Assembly: GCA_031273725.1 (NCBI GenBank)
Contig: JAISRG010000032.1
Location: forward strand, 1 to 15,378
Direction of reading: 5' to 3'
Source of the DNA: Puniceicoccales bacterium
GTDB taxonomy: Bacteria; Verrucomicrobiota; Verrucomicrobiia; Opitutales; JAIRKQ01
Length of the DNA: 15,378 nt
Below are positions 7,337-15,378 of the stretch, piece by piece; position 1 is the stretch's first letter; every line of letters starts with the position of its first letter. The translations under genes and the position numbers were made by a program. The notes beneath the pieces are model-generated. The model was not told the DNA's origin. It searched no databases and saw only the letters and a list, made by a program, of their open reading frames with translations.

Positions 7337-8779
7337 ATGGTTGTCATCGAAAAGTTTTTTCGTAAATTATGTAGCTTGTCCCTGGTTAGCATGTGTGTCG
7401 GATTGCTAGCCGGATGTGCAACCATCGATGACAGCGTATCGAAGACAGATGATGTCCTTTGGAATCCACCGGTTAAAGAAAATCAGGCAAAACAAAAGCA
7501 ATTGCGGCAATATGAACCCACCAGTTTTTTGCCGGATCCATCCGATCCGGAATTAGACTTGCCAATGTTGATAGACATTGCATTTGAAAATAACCCATCC
7601 ACGAAGAAAAGTTGGCAGGCAGCCCGCATAGCAGCCGCACAAAGTGGAAAAGCGGCCAGTATTTTTTTCCCAAAAATAACGGTGTCTGGTGTGGCAGAAA
7701 AAGCGGAAGCAAACACTCCCATGTCGAAAAATTCTGCAACGACATTTTATCCAGCAATTGAAATGCAGTATTCCATCTTTCAATTTGGAGGGCATACGAA
7801 ATTTGCGGATGCGGCCAGGCAGTTACTCTATGCTGCGAATTATCAGCATAATCATGCTTTGCAAACTTTGGCACACGAAGTTCAAAAGTGTTATTTCATC
7901 CTGGATTCCGCCGAAGGAGCGGTTGAAGCAAGTCAAAAAAGTTTAGAGGATGCGTTTGTGGCATACGATGCCGCCTTTACCAGAAACCAGGCTGGGGTGT
8001 CTAACATACAGGACTTTTTACAGGCAAAAGCCAATAGGTCTCGGGCGGAATTTGATCTGGAAAATGCCAAGGCGCAGGTTGAATTAGCTCGGGCAAATTT
8101 GGCAGCTGCCATAGGAGTTCCAGTTTCCGAAGCGGTACAAATTGTTCGATCCGATGACAAGGATGATCTTAAATGCTCGGACGTTAGTCTTCAAGACTTA
8201 ATAGCTGGAGCAATGCAAACACGGCAGGATATTTTAGCCCAGCATGCGATTGTCAGTGCAAAAAAGGATGCCATTTGGACTAGTTCCTCAAAATTATTGC
8301 CCGAATTGGTCATTGGCGGGGCTAGTAATAGGAAATGGTACCGCAACGTAGATGGACATTTCAATAATTTTAATATTTATGCGTCCCTGCGGTGGACCAT
8401 ATTTGACGGGTTTAATAATGTGTATGATTTTATTGAATCACGGGCTGCCCTGAAAAGTGCCGAACAGGAACTAAAACGAATGCAATTGTCAGTTGCTTCC
8501 GATGTTTGGGCAAAATACCACGCGTTTAAGTCTGCCATAAAACAACTCCGTGCGGCGAGGCACTATGAGCAATCTTCCCAGGAATCCTTTGATTCAATTC
8601 TGATAGCATACAAGGAAGGACTTTCTTCGTTCAGTGACCTAATGGCAGCACAAACGCAATTGGCATCGGCCCGGCAACAGACGGTGGCATCGAAAAATAA
8701 TGTATCGATAACGGTGATTGATTTAGCCTATGCCATAGGAATAGTAAATTTTGAAAGCAGAGATAATATACAACAATAG
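7337..8779 (+). CDS. Outer-membrane efflux factor lipoprotein (TolC/OprM/NodT type)
   Basis: A 480-residue outer-membrane channel component of the tripartite pump encoded with the next two genes. The N-terminus is a lipoprotein signal peptide with lipobox LAGC and lipidated C27, as in OprM and NodT rather than TolC itself. Two outer-membrane efflux repeats follow (about 75-265 and 290-475), each beginning with a helix such as LDLPMLIDIAFENNPSTKKS and containing long Ala/Gln-rich coiled-coil helices. The beta-barrel strands include IEMQYSIFQFGG (141-152) and ASLRWTIFDGFN (349-360), the usual L.W.LFDGG pattern. First gene of the operon; 10 bases separate it from the adaptor gene. There is no Shine-Dalgarno upstream of the ATG. 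Confidence 0.93.
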   Translation: MVVIEKFFRKLCSLSLVSMCVGLLAGCATIDDSVSKTDDVLWNPPVKENQAKQKQLRQYEPTSFLPDPSDPELDLPMLIDIAFENNPSTKKSWQAARIAAAQSGKAASIFFPKITVSGVAEKAEANTPMSKNSATTFYPAIEMQYSIFQFGGHTKFADAARQLLYAANYQHNHALQTLAHEVQKCYFILDSAEGAVEASQKSLEDAFVAYDAAFTRNQAGVSNIQDFLQAKANRSRAEFDLENAKAQVELARANLAAAIGVPVSEAVQIVRSDDKDDLKCSDVSLQDLIAGAMQTRQDILAQHAIVSAKKDAIWTSSSKLLPELVIGGASNRKWYRNVDGHFNNFNIYASLRWTIFDGFNNVYDFIESRAALKSAEQELKRMQLSVASDVWAKYHAFKSAIKQLRAARHYEQSSQESFDSILIAYKEGLSSFSDLMAAQTQLASARQQTVASKNNVSITVIDLAYAIGIVNFESRDNIQQ

Positions 8780-8789
8780 TTAGCAGATA

Positions 8790-9968
8790 ATGAAAGTGTT
8801 AAAAAATTTTTATGTATTAGTCCTATGGATATCCCTAGTACTCATCAGTGGATGTGGACAGGAAAGACAAACGGCGCGTCCTCCAATCCCGGTTGTGTCA
8901 GAAAAAGTAACGATTGCCGATATCCCTCTTTACATCGAGGCCATTGGGAGCTGTGTAGCATCCGAGTCGGTTGCCATTATTCCGCAAGTGGGTGGTCAAA
9001 TTATCGCAGTACACTTTAGGCAGGGTCAAAGGGTAAAAGTCGGTGATCCCTTGTATACGATAGACTCTCGCACATACGAAGCGGATTTGCAAAAGGCAGA
9101 GGCTCAACTGATAACCGCCAAAGCGAAAATGAAGGTCGATATTTCACAATTGGAACGTTCGAAGGCATTGATCCTCCAAAACTATATCTCCCAGCAGCAA
9201 TATGAATTATATGAGGCACAGGTGGAGCAGGATATTGCCAATGTTAATGTGGCAGAGGCACAAGTTGTGCAGGCAAAAATTGATCTGGAACATTGCAACA
9301 TAGTTTCTCCAATAAATGGTATTGCGGGAGCATATTTGGTAGATGTTGGAAATGTTGTCGATGCGATGTCCATAGGTAAGCCACTGGTAACCGTGGAGAA
9401 TGTTGACCAATTATATGTTGAGTTTAGCATATCCGAAAATGATTTCCACGATTTGCAGAAATTTTTCAACCTCGAAGAGGGAAAATTAAAAATAGAAGTT
9501 TCTCCGATCTCAAATGATAGTATCAGAGGAGAGGCATACATTGATTTTATCAATAATTCCATAGATAGAAAAACGGGCTCCATAAAACTAAGGGCGTTGA
9601 TGGAAAATCCGGAGCATGCATTTTGGCCAGGGCAGTCGATACATTCCAAACTTTTACTAACGGTAGCAAAAAATTCGATCCTAGTGCCCGCAGAAGCTGT
9701 CAAACTTGGACAACAGGGAAGATATGTTTTTGTAATTAAAGAAGACAAATCGGCCGATTTTCGACCGGTGGAAATTGGGCAAATACATGGAAACATGCTG
9801 GTAATTAAAGGTGGACTTGGCGAAGGGGAGACCGTAGTTAAACGGGGGCAATTGATGTTGGCTTCGGGGATGAAGGTTATGGAAATGCCAGATACGCAGT
9901 CTAATTCTTTTGGCGAAAATTTGGAAAAGAATAAGGAAATTGCGGAGAAAAATCCAACGACTAGGTAA
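8790..9968 (+). CDS. RND efflux periplasmic adaptor lipoprotein (AcrA/MexA family)
   Basis: Membrane-fusion protein of 392 residues that bridges the RND transporter and the outer-membrane factor. Signal peptide with lipobox ISGC and lipidated C22. The first lipoyl half (about 60-92: IIPQVGGQIIAVHFRQGQ, VGDPLYTID) is followed by an alpha-hairpin (about 95-165, with SKALILQNYISQQQYE), the second lipoyl half (IVSPINGIAGAYLVDVGNVV, 171-190), a beta-barrel (about 198-295, VENVDQLYVEFSISENDF) and the membrane-proximal domain (about 296-365, ILVPAEAVKLGQQG). A short charged tail (NLEKNKEIAEKN) ends it. The stop is two bases before the RND gene, so the two are surely co-transcribed. Confidence 0.95.
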   Translation: MKVLKNFYVLVLWISLVLISGCGQERQTARPPIPVVSEKVTIADIPLYIEAIGSCVASESVAIIPQVGGQIIAVHFRQGQRVKVGDPLYTIDSRTYEADLQKAEAQLITAKAKMKVDISQLERSKALILQNYISQQQYELYEAQVEQDIANVNVAEAQVVQAKIDLEHCNIVSPINGIAGAYLVDVGNVVDAMSIGKPLVTVENVDQLYVEFSISENDFHDLQKFFNLEEGKLKIEVSPISNDSIRGEAYIDFINNSIDRKTGSIKLRALMENPEHAFWPGQSIHSKLLLTVAKNSILVPAEAVKLGQQGRYVFVIKEDKSADFRPVEIGQIHGNMLVIKGGLGEGETVVKRGQLMLASGMKVMEMPDTQSNSFGENLEKNKEIAEKNPTTR

Positions 9969-9970
9969 CC

Positions 9971-12900
9971 ATGGAAAGCATATCTGAACCTTTTATTAGA
10001 CGGCCAGTTTTAACGGTTTTGCTAACGTTGATGCTGACAATTGCCGGCATATTTTCCTATCGAGCAATGCCGGTTAGTGATTTGCCTGCCGTGGATTATC
10101 CAGTTATTCAGGTCCGGGCTGCGTTTCCCGGCATGGATCCCGCAACGATGGCTGCAAACATTGCGTCTCCTCTGGAAAAAGAATTCATGAAGATTCAGGG
10201 CCTTGAAATGGTCACATCTTCCAGCTCCCAGGGAGGTACCAGGATTGTTTTGCAATTTTCATTGGATAAGAATATTGATGGTGCTGCTACCGATGTGCAA
10301 TCTGCTATTTCGAGAGCAACTGGCTTTCTTCCGAGGGATATGCCAACTCCTCCAACATTTGAAAAGACGGATCCAAATAGTCAGCCGATTTATTATCTGG
10401 TATTGACAAGCGATACGATGACCAAAGGAGATCTCTACGACTATGCATCGGATCAAATTGCACAACGCATAAAAGTCATCAAGGGGGTATCGGATGTTAC
10501 CGTCTATGGTGTCCAAAAAGCGGTAAAGATTTTAGTAAATAATGAAAAACTTTATAATCTGGGAATAACCGTTGACGATGTTATAAAAGCTGTTCAAGCA
10601 GGAACGGTTTCCCTGTCCACCGGCCAACTAAAAGATGCGACAAAAACCCTCGTGATAAAACCGAATGGCCAGCTGGAAAACGCAAGTGACTATTTGAATT
10701 TGATCGTGGCATATAGGAATGATGCTCCGATCTATTTGAAAGATATCGCAAACTGCATCGATAAGTTGGAAACCGATGACTTTTCCGCCAGTTTCTGGCA
10801 ATCTGGCCGCGAAGGAAGTTACAATTCATCCGTGGTACTCGCGGTTTCCCGTGCGGCGGGAGCCAATGCCATAGAATTATCGAAAAGTATCAACGAGCTG
10901 CTGCCAATTTTTAAGAAACAGATTCCTAGTTCCGTCAATTTGATAAAAATGTACGACAGGTCTGAATCCATAGTAGAATCCATACAGGATGTAAAGCAGA
11001 CACTGCTAATAGCATTTGTTCTGGTCATTGGCGTAATTTTTTTGTTTCTTGGTCGGTTTACGGAAACGATCATACCGATTGTCGCATTACCTTTGTCCCT
11101 ACTGATTACATTCATCGTCATGCGAATGTTAAATTATTCGGTCGATAATTTATCTCTCATGGCTTTGACACTTGCCGTTGGTTTTCTCGTGGATGATGCC
11201 ATCGTGTTTCTGGAAAATATGATACGGCGGATGGAAGATTTTGGAGAAAGTCCCCTAAAGGCATCCATTGAGGGGGCAAAGGAGATTAGCTTTTCCATCA
11301 TGTCGATGACGCTATCCCTGGCAGCCGTTTTCATACCCCTCGTTTTCATGTCTGGGCAGATCGGTCGAGTATTTAGAGAATTTTCCATAACAATTGTGGT
11401 GGCTATTTTGGCATCTGGGGTCGTATCATTGACTTTGACACCGATGATGTGCGCCCGGATGCTAAAGCCGATAAAAAAGGAAAATAAAACAAAGCTAGAA
11501 ATCGCATCCCATAACCTGGAACACAGATTTTTGAAAGTTTATAGCAAGGCACTTGACTGGTGTATAGCACATAAAGGATCATCGGTAATAGTTTGGATAA
11601 TAAGTTTATTGGGTACATTTTTGACGTTTATGGTTTTACCGAAAACATTTTTGCCGGAAGGTGATAGTGGAAGTATGATGGGCGTGTTTATTGCACAGGA
11701 AGGAACTTCCCCTGCCCAGATGAAAGGTTACCAATCGCAAGTTAATGCCGTTTTTAGGAAAAATCCGTATGTGGATAAAACAATGTCTGTATCGGGCCTA
11801 ACGGGAATGTTACCGGGGAATCAAGGGTTGGCGGTTTGCGTGTTGAAGGAAGGGAAACGTCCAAAAATTCAAACGATATCGCAGATGTTGATGCGGGACT
11901 TATATGCTATTCCTGGCACGGTTGCATTTGTTCGTCCGATGCCAACTTTATCCGTGAACACCGGTGCCGTAAGCACAAATCAAGGGAAGTATGCCTATGT
12001 CCTATCGGGAATGGACACAGATGCAGTATATAAATGCGCCGGTGAACTCGTGGCAGCAATGAGACAAAATTCTGGTTTTACTAGCATATCGACGGACATG
12101 TTTATCAATAGTCCACAGGTTTCCATAGACTATTTGCGGTCCCAGGCAGCGCGCTATGGTGTAAATGCATATTCCATTGAAAATATGCTGAAACAGGCCT
12201 ATTCCGGGAACTATTGCTATCAAATTAAAACGCAGACCCGCCAGTATAAGGTCATCGTCGAAAGTGATGATATTTTTCGCCAAAATGCTGAAAACCTAAA
12301 CTCACTGTATTTCAGAAGTGACAGTGGAGAGCTATTGCCATTTAAAACCGTTGCAACGGCAAAGGAAACATTGGGCCCAACCCTGGTAAATCATACGAAA
12401 AATCTTCCGTCGGTTTCCATATTTTTTAACCTACACCCTAAATATCCAATAGGGGAAGCTATCGAATTCATAACACAGGCAGCTTCCAAAATTGTCCCAA
12501 AGCATGTCATCGGATCTTTCGAAGGGGAGGCTAAAACTTTTAAGGAGGTATCTTCAAGCATAATAATTTTGCTAGTTATTGCGATATTTGTGATGTATAT
12601 AATTTTGGGAATCATGTATGAAAGCTATATTCACCCATTAACCGTTTTATCAGCATTGCCAGTGGCAATGGTGGGAGGGCTCCTGACATTGATACTTTTC
12701 CGAATGGAATTGTCGTTGTACGGGTTTATAGGATTATTCATGTTGCTGGGCATAGTCAAAAAGAATGGCATTCTCATGATTGATTTTGCCATTGCTCGCC
12801 AAAAGGAAGGGATGAGTAAGGAAAAAGCTGTCCATACGGCATGCATGGAGAGGTTTCGTCCCATAATAATGACAACATTGGCAGCCCTAATGGGACAGGT

Positions 12901-13099
12901 ACCTTTGGCGGTAGGATGGGGTGCCGACGGAGCTTCTCGACGACCCCTCGGCCTATGCGTAATTGGTGGTCTAATCATTTCGCAAATAATAACACTCTTT
13001 ATTCTCCCAGTGATCTACCTATATTTCGAAGATTTTCAGGAAAAAGTTTTGGACAAAATTCCATTTTTTGCTAGAGATGTGAAGGAGGATGCTTCCTAG
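9971..13099 (+). CDS. RND efflux transporter, inner membrane (HAE1/AcrB-MdtB type)
   Basis: Proton-driven drug or small-molecule exporter of 1042 residues, full length for the family, with 12 expected transmembrane helices and two large periplasmic loops. The N-terminus FIRRPVLTVLLTLMLTIAG is typical. The proton-relay residues are intact: D408-D409 in GFLVDDAIVFLEN (TM4) and K931-N932 in LGIVKKNGILMIDF (TM10), equivalent to AcrB D407/D408 and K940/N941. The internal duplication is evident (TM2-TM6 near 340-490 and TM8-TM12 near 855-1030). The N-terminal IRRPV, the DLPAVDYPVI segment and ANIASPLEKEF look closest to the MdtB/MdtC (MuxB) branch, but the substrate cannot be told. A TAGGT precedes the ATG by 5 nt. 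The end overlaps the regulator gene by 11 bases. Confidence 0.96.
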   Translation: MESISEPFIRRPVLTVLLTLMLTIAGIFSYRAMPVSDLPAVDYPVIQVRAAFPGMDPATMAANIASPLEKEFMKIQGLEMVTSSSSQGGTRIVLQFSLDKNIDGAATDVQSAISRATGFLPRDMPTPPTFEKTDPNSQPIYYLVLTSDTMTKGDLYDYASDQIAQRIKVIKGVSDVTVYGVQKAVKILVNNEKLYNLGITVDDVIKAVQAGTVSLSTGQLKDATKTLVIKPNGQLENASDYLNLIVAYRNDAPIYLKDIANCIDKLETDDFSASFWQSGREGSYNSSVVLAVSRAAGANAIELSKSINELLPIFKKQIPSSVNLIKMYDRSESIVESIQDVKQTLLIAFVLVIGVIFLFLGRFTETIIPIVALPLSLLITFIVMRMLNYSVDNLSLMALTLAVGFLVDDAIVFLENMIRRMEDFGESPLKASIEGAKEISFSIMSMTLSLAAVFIPLVFMSGQIGRVFREFSITIVVAILASGVVSLTLTPMMCARMLKPIKKENKTKLEIASHNLEHRFLKVYSKALDWCIAHKGSSVIVWIISLLGTFLTFMVLPKTFLPEGDSGSMMGVFIAQEGTSPAQMKGYQSQVNAVFRKNPYVDKTMSVSGLTGMLPGNQGLAVCVLKEGKRPKIQTISQMLMRDLYAIPGTVAFVRPMPTLSVNTGAVSTNQGKYAYVLSGMDTDAVYKCAGELVAAMRQNSGFTSISTDMFINSPQVSIDYLRSQAARYGVNAYSIENMLKQAYSGNYCYQIKTQTRQYKVIVESDDIFRQNAENLNSLYFRSDSGELLPFKTVATAKETLGPTLVNHTKNLPSVSIFFNLHPKYPIGEAIEFITQAASKIVPKHVIGSFEGEAKTFKEVSSSIIILLVIAIFVMYIILGIMYESYIHPLTVLSALPVAMVGGLLTLILFRMELSLYGFIGLFMLLGIVKKNGILMIDFAIARQKEGMSKEKAVHTACMERFRPIIMTTLAALMGQVPLAVGWGADGASRRPLGLCVIGGLIISQIITLFILPVIYLYFEDFQEKVLDKIPFFARDVKEDAS

Positions 13100-14318
13100 T
13101 CTATTGATAGTTGACGACGAAAAAAATACACGCGATGCGTTGGAGCAGCTGCTCAACGGCGAATATGAAGTTTTTTTTGCGACAAACTTTAATGAGGCTG
13201 TCAATCTGATGAAGAATGAAAAATTCGATATCATTTTGACGGATTTGCGCATGGCGGGAAAGAATGGCATGTTCGTCATCGATGAAGCTTTGCGAAGGCC
13301 ATATAATCCCATATGCATAATGATGTCGGCCTATGGATCCGTGGAAACGGCGGTGGAAGCTATCAAGCATGGTGCCTATGATTTTGTAACGAAACCATTG
13401 GATTTTGAAAAACTGGAAATGTTGATGCGGCGTGCACTGGTGAACAGAAAAAATCAGCACAGTAAAAAAAATATTATCAGTGATACCCCACAGACGAAAA
13501 AGAGCGCTTCTTCAAACCATCTATTTTCGCCAGATATGATAGTTGGAAAGTCCAAAGCGATTACCGATCTTTTGGGAAAGATAAAAAAGGTTGCCCAATC
13601 GAAGGCAACGGTCCTTCTGGAAGGGGAAACGGGAACGGGGAAAGAGTTATTTGCGAATGTTGTCCACTATTTTAGCAAACGGGCTGCTAAACCTTTTACG
13701 GCCATACATTGCGCCAGTCTGCAAAAAAATTTATTGGAAAGCGAGCTATTCGGCCACGAAAAGGGCGCATTTACCGGTGCAGATAGTAGGCGCGTTGGGC
13801 TGTTCGAATCGAGCAGCGGTGGGACAATTTTCTTCGACGAAATCGGAGAGATTGATATCCAAACCCAAATAAAACTGTTACGCTTTTTGGAAACTAAGAC
13901 TTTTAGCAGGGTCGGTAGTTCCGAGAATATTTCCGTCGACGTTCGCATCGTATGCGCAACCAATCGGAATCTTCAAAAGCTCGTTGACCAGGGGTTATTC
14001 CGCGAGGACTTGCTGTATCGCCTAAATGTCATCACCATAGAACTGCCCCCCCTGCGGGAGCGGACGGAAGACATCCCGCTACTTTTGGAGTATTATGTGA
14101 AAATTTTTGCCGAATCGAATGACCTCGCTGCCGTTGAAATTTCTTCCGAAGTGATGAAAACACTAATGGCATATAAATGGCCAGGAAACATACGGGAATT
14201 GAGAAATTTCTGCGAGAGTGCCGTAATTTTTTATTCCGGCCAGGTCTTGCGGATTGACGACTTGGATAAAAAATTTCTATGTGAAAGTCTACAAACGGAT
14301 GGCTCTAAGGTCCGTTAA
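13089..14318 (+). CDS. NtrC-family response regulator (receiver + sigma54 AAA+), no HTH domain
   Basis: A 409-residue sigma54 activator. The receiver domain (about 4-115) has the acidic pair D9-D10, phospho-acceptor D52 (ILTDLRM), S80 (MSAYGS) and K102 (TKP). The central AAA+ domain (about 140-385) has Walker A GETGTGKE (179-186), the sigma54-contacting GAFTGA (226-231), Walker B GTIFFDEIGE, an arginine-finger region FREDLLYRL and sensor II WPGNIRELRN. After that only about 35 residues remain (CESAVIFYSGQVL to KVR), with no Fis-type helix-turn-helix, whereas most relatives continue another 50-80 residues. No downstream frame restores one. It overlaps the RND gene, so it is expressed with the pump; no cognate kinase gene is in the window. 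AAGGAGG (13082-13088) directly abuts the ATG. Confidence 0.94.
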   Translation: MLPSLLIVDDEKNTRDALEQLLNGEYEVFFATNFNEAVNLMKNEKFDIILTDLRMAGKNGMFVIDEALRRPYNPICIMMSAYGSVETAVEAIKHGAYDFVTKPLDFEKLEMLMRRALVNRKNQHSKKNIISDTPQTKKSASSNHLFSPDMIVGKSKAITDLLGKIKKVAQSKATVLLEGETGTGKELFANVVHYFSKRAAKPFTAIHCASLQKNLLESELFGHEKGAFTGADSRRVGLFESSSGGTIFFDEIGEIDIQTQIKLLRFLETKTFSRVGSSENISVDVRIVCATNRNLQKLVDQGLFREDLLYRLNVITIELPPLRERTEDIPLLLEYYVKIFAESNDLAAVEISSEVMKTLMAYKWPGNIRELRNFCESAVIFYSGQVLRIDDLDKKFLCESLQTDGSKVR

Positions 14319-14339
14319 CATAAGCACAGAAAGTTAACG
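14313..14339. repeat. Inverted repeat at the end of the efflux operon
   Basis: CGTTAAC (14313-14319) and GTTAACG (14333-14339) form a 7-bp stem with a 13-base loop, overlapping the stop codon of the regulator. There is no following T-tract, so it is not a standard intrinsic terminator. It could be a weak mRNA-end hairpin or a chance repeat. Confidence 0.3.
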
Positions 14340-14738
14340 CCCTAGGGTCAGTCCTCATAAAGCTTTCTCAAACTCGGAATGGCCGCCATATTACAACATC
14401 CTCGACCAATCTACGGAAATTTCCTCTCCCATCTGATTTTGTGAAGGGTGAAGATTGCCACCCCTGTGACTTCCCACTCGCCAACCGCGATTCTATGGCA
14501 CCGCAAAAGTTCCTCCCAAGGATCCTGCTGTCAGATTCCATGGTCGGGAGAGGGTAGCCGTATGACTTGTTCATAGTCGTCAGCATTTCCCGCATAATTG
14601 TCATGCTCCGTTTGGTATTCGGGGTCGTGTAGGCAGAGAAATTAGAAATTTTGATCGAACAAAAAAATCAAAAAACATTTGTTTTTTTGCAAAATTTAAT
14701 TAAAAGCCACCAACATATGTCAAAAAATAGGGAACGAT
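14340..14738. other. Intergenic stretch of unknown content
   Basis: The first 300 bases are about 50% GC by hand count, clearly above the AT-rich tract that follows (14641-14738). They contain a 78-codon minus-strand frame (14604-14368, beginning MTIMREMLTTMNKSYGYPLP and ending WRPFRV) that I cannot assign; it may be extended upstream without a stop but lacks a good start signal. A CCCTAGGG palindrome lies near 14340. From 14641 the sequence is A/T-rich with a short hairpin (AAAAAACA, TGTTTTTT, 14670-14687). The stretch may hold an RNA, a relic gene or a decayed mobile element; no evidence decides. Confidence 0.5.
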
Positions 14739-15378
14739 ATGTTTAAAAATGTAAATATGTTATCAGCCAAGGAGATATATCTAAATTCTGGAGGATATGA
14801 ATTTAAAAATCCTTCTAACGACTATTCGATTAAGCTACCAGCAGGTAGGTTACTTATTTCGGGATCAAAAACTAGCTTTTCACCACAAGGTAAAGAAATG
14901 GTTTATGCCTACGAAGCTAACGAAAGAGGTAGAATTTTACGGTATTACATAAATAACAAACCAGTTTCCGAGTCTTTTTTTGACCTTCGAGTAACAGAAA
15001 ATCTTCCGGGTTCGAATTTTGGGAAAGATTCTCTCTATGGCGTAAAAAGTCTACTTGACAGAAAATCTTCCAGGTTTCTTACGATCGCAGATAGAGCCGA
15101 AGGCGAAAAATCACCCAAACAACAAAAATTAAAAACCGAAATGCAATTGGAGAGTGACCCCATGAAAGATGCGTCTGGAAAGCTGGTTGTTCCTAAAATT
15201 TCTGGCCAAATGGAGAATTTGGATAGCTCGAAAAAGTTGAGTGGCTGTGGAAATTCACAAAAAGCAACCGAATTTGAGATTCGATCCTTTAATAATATCA
15301 AACCATTTGGTCTTAATTTTGATGATTTTCAAAAAAAGATTACTCCAGAACCGATAATATTCGCAGATAATACCGATA
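14739..15378 (+). CDS. Hypothetical protein, N-terminal part only (runs off right edge)
   Basis: An open frame of 213 complete codons continuing past the window end. The ATG at 14739 is supported by AGGGAA (14729-14734) four bases upstream; a later in-frame ATG at 14757 has no such site. There is no signal peptide, membrane helix or motif I recognise. The composition is polar, Lys/Ser/Asn-rich, with a long hydrophilic middle (about 115-175, KSPKQQKLKTEMQLES). The DNA is more AT-rich than the efflux genes, which may mean a different origin. It is separated from the efflux operon by about 420 bases of unassigned sequence and is likely an independent transcription unit. Function unknown. Confidence 0.6.
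   Translation, partial: MFKNVNMLSAKEIYLNSGGYEFKNPSNDYSIKLPAGRLLISGSKTSFSPQGKEMVYAYEANERGRILRYYINNKPVSESFFDLRVTENLPGSNFGKDSLYGVKSLLDRKSSRFLTIADRAEGEKSPKQQKLKTEMQLESDPMKDASGKLVVPKISGQMENLDSSKKLSGCGNSQKATEFEIRSFNNIKPFGLNFDDFQKKITPEPIIFADNTD

Noticed and set aside
9182..9796. A 204-codon minus-strand frame opposite the adaptor gene.
   Set aside because: It is fully inside a gene with unambiguous family motifs; Ser/Cys/Thr-rich composition is typical of an antisense shadow.
14319..14640. A frameshifted Fis-type HTH for the regulator downstream of its stop.
   Set aside because: Translating the plus-strand frames shows no helix-turn-helix pattern and several stops within a few dozen codons.
14340..14640. 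RNase P RNA, tmRNA or SRP RNA in the GC-richer stretch.
   Set aside because: I looked for their conserved core sequences on both strands and found none.
14670..14687. A-run/T-run hairpin as an intrinsic terminator.
   Set aside because: The stem is almost wholly A-T pairs with a loop of 2-4 bases and no GC core, and such repeats are expected by chance in this AT-rich tract.

Overview
This window of about 15.4 kb comes from a Gram-negative bacterium with a moderately AT-rich genome. It has an LPS-type envelope gene (a Kdo-pathway D-arabinose 5-phosphate isomerase), outer-membrane efflux parts, several lipobox signal peptides and a lipid II flippase. Two decayed IS630-type transposase remnants and an unexplained intergenic stretch point to past mobile-element activity, as seen in many host-associated genomes. 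The phylum cannot be fixed from the sequence alone. A sigma54 activator without a DNA-binding domain is known from chlamydiae and Helicobacter, so a PVC-type (Verrucomicrobiota/Chlamydiota) origin is only a weak guess.

Layout. At the left edge (1-252, minus) is the N-terminus of an exported protein that runs off the window. A broken IS630 transposase C-terminus follows (388-576, plus). Next comes a plus-strand pair, rsmD (16S rRNA m2G966 methyltransferase) overlapping murJ (lipid II flippase), ending at 2740. Convergent to it is a minus-strand pair: a TIG/IPT-domain lipoprotein gene followed one base later by glgB (glycogen branching enzyme). Upstream of that pair, 5966-6274 holds a second IS630 remnant. 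kdsD (minus, 6275-7243) is divergent from a four-gene plus-strand operon.

The operon (7337-14318) encodes a complete tripartite RND efflux pump in the order outer-membrane factor lipoprotein, periplasmic adaptor lipoprotein, inner-membrane RND transporter. Its last gene, overlapping the RND gene by 11 bases, is an NtrC-family response regulator with intact receiver and sigma54-AAA+ domains but no C-terminal HTH. Tight spacing (10 and 2 base gaps, then the overlap) suggests one transcript. The pump should export small hydrophobic or toxic compounds; the regulator may link the operon to sigma54-dependent expression of targets elsewhere.

The right end (14319-14738) is non-conserved-looking sequence, partly about 50% GC, followed by the start of an unrecognised AT-rich gene (14739 onward) that continues beyond the window.

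No rRNA, tRNA, CRISPR array or intact mobile element was seen. The most unusual points are the HTH-less regulator embedded in an efflux operon, the coupling of a surface-type TIG lipoprotein to glgB, the paired transposase fossils, and the two unidentified segments at the right end.
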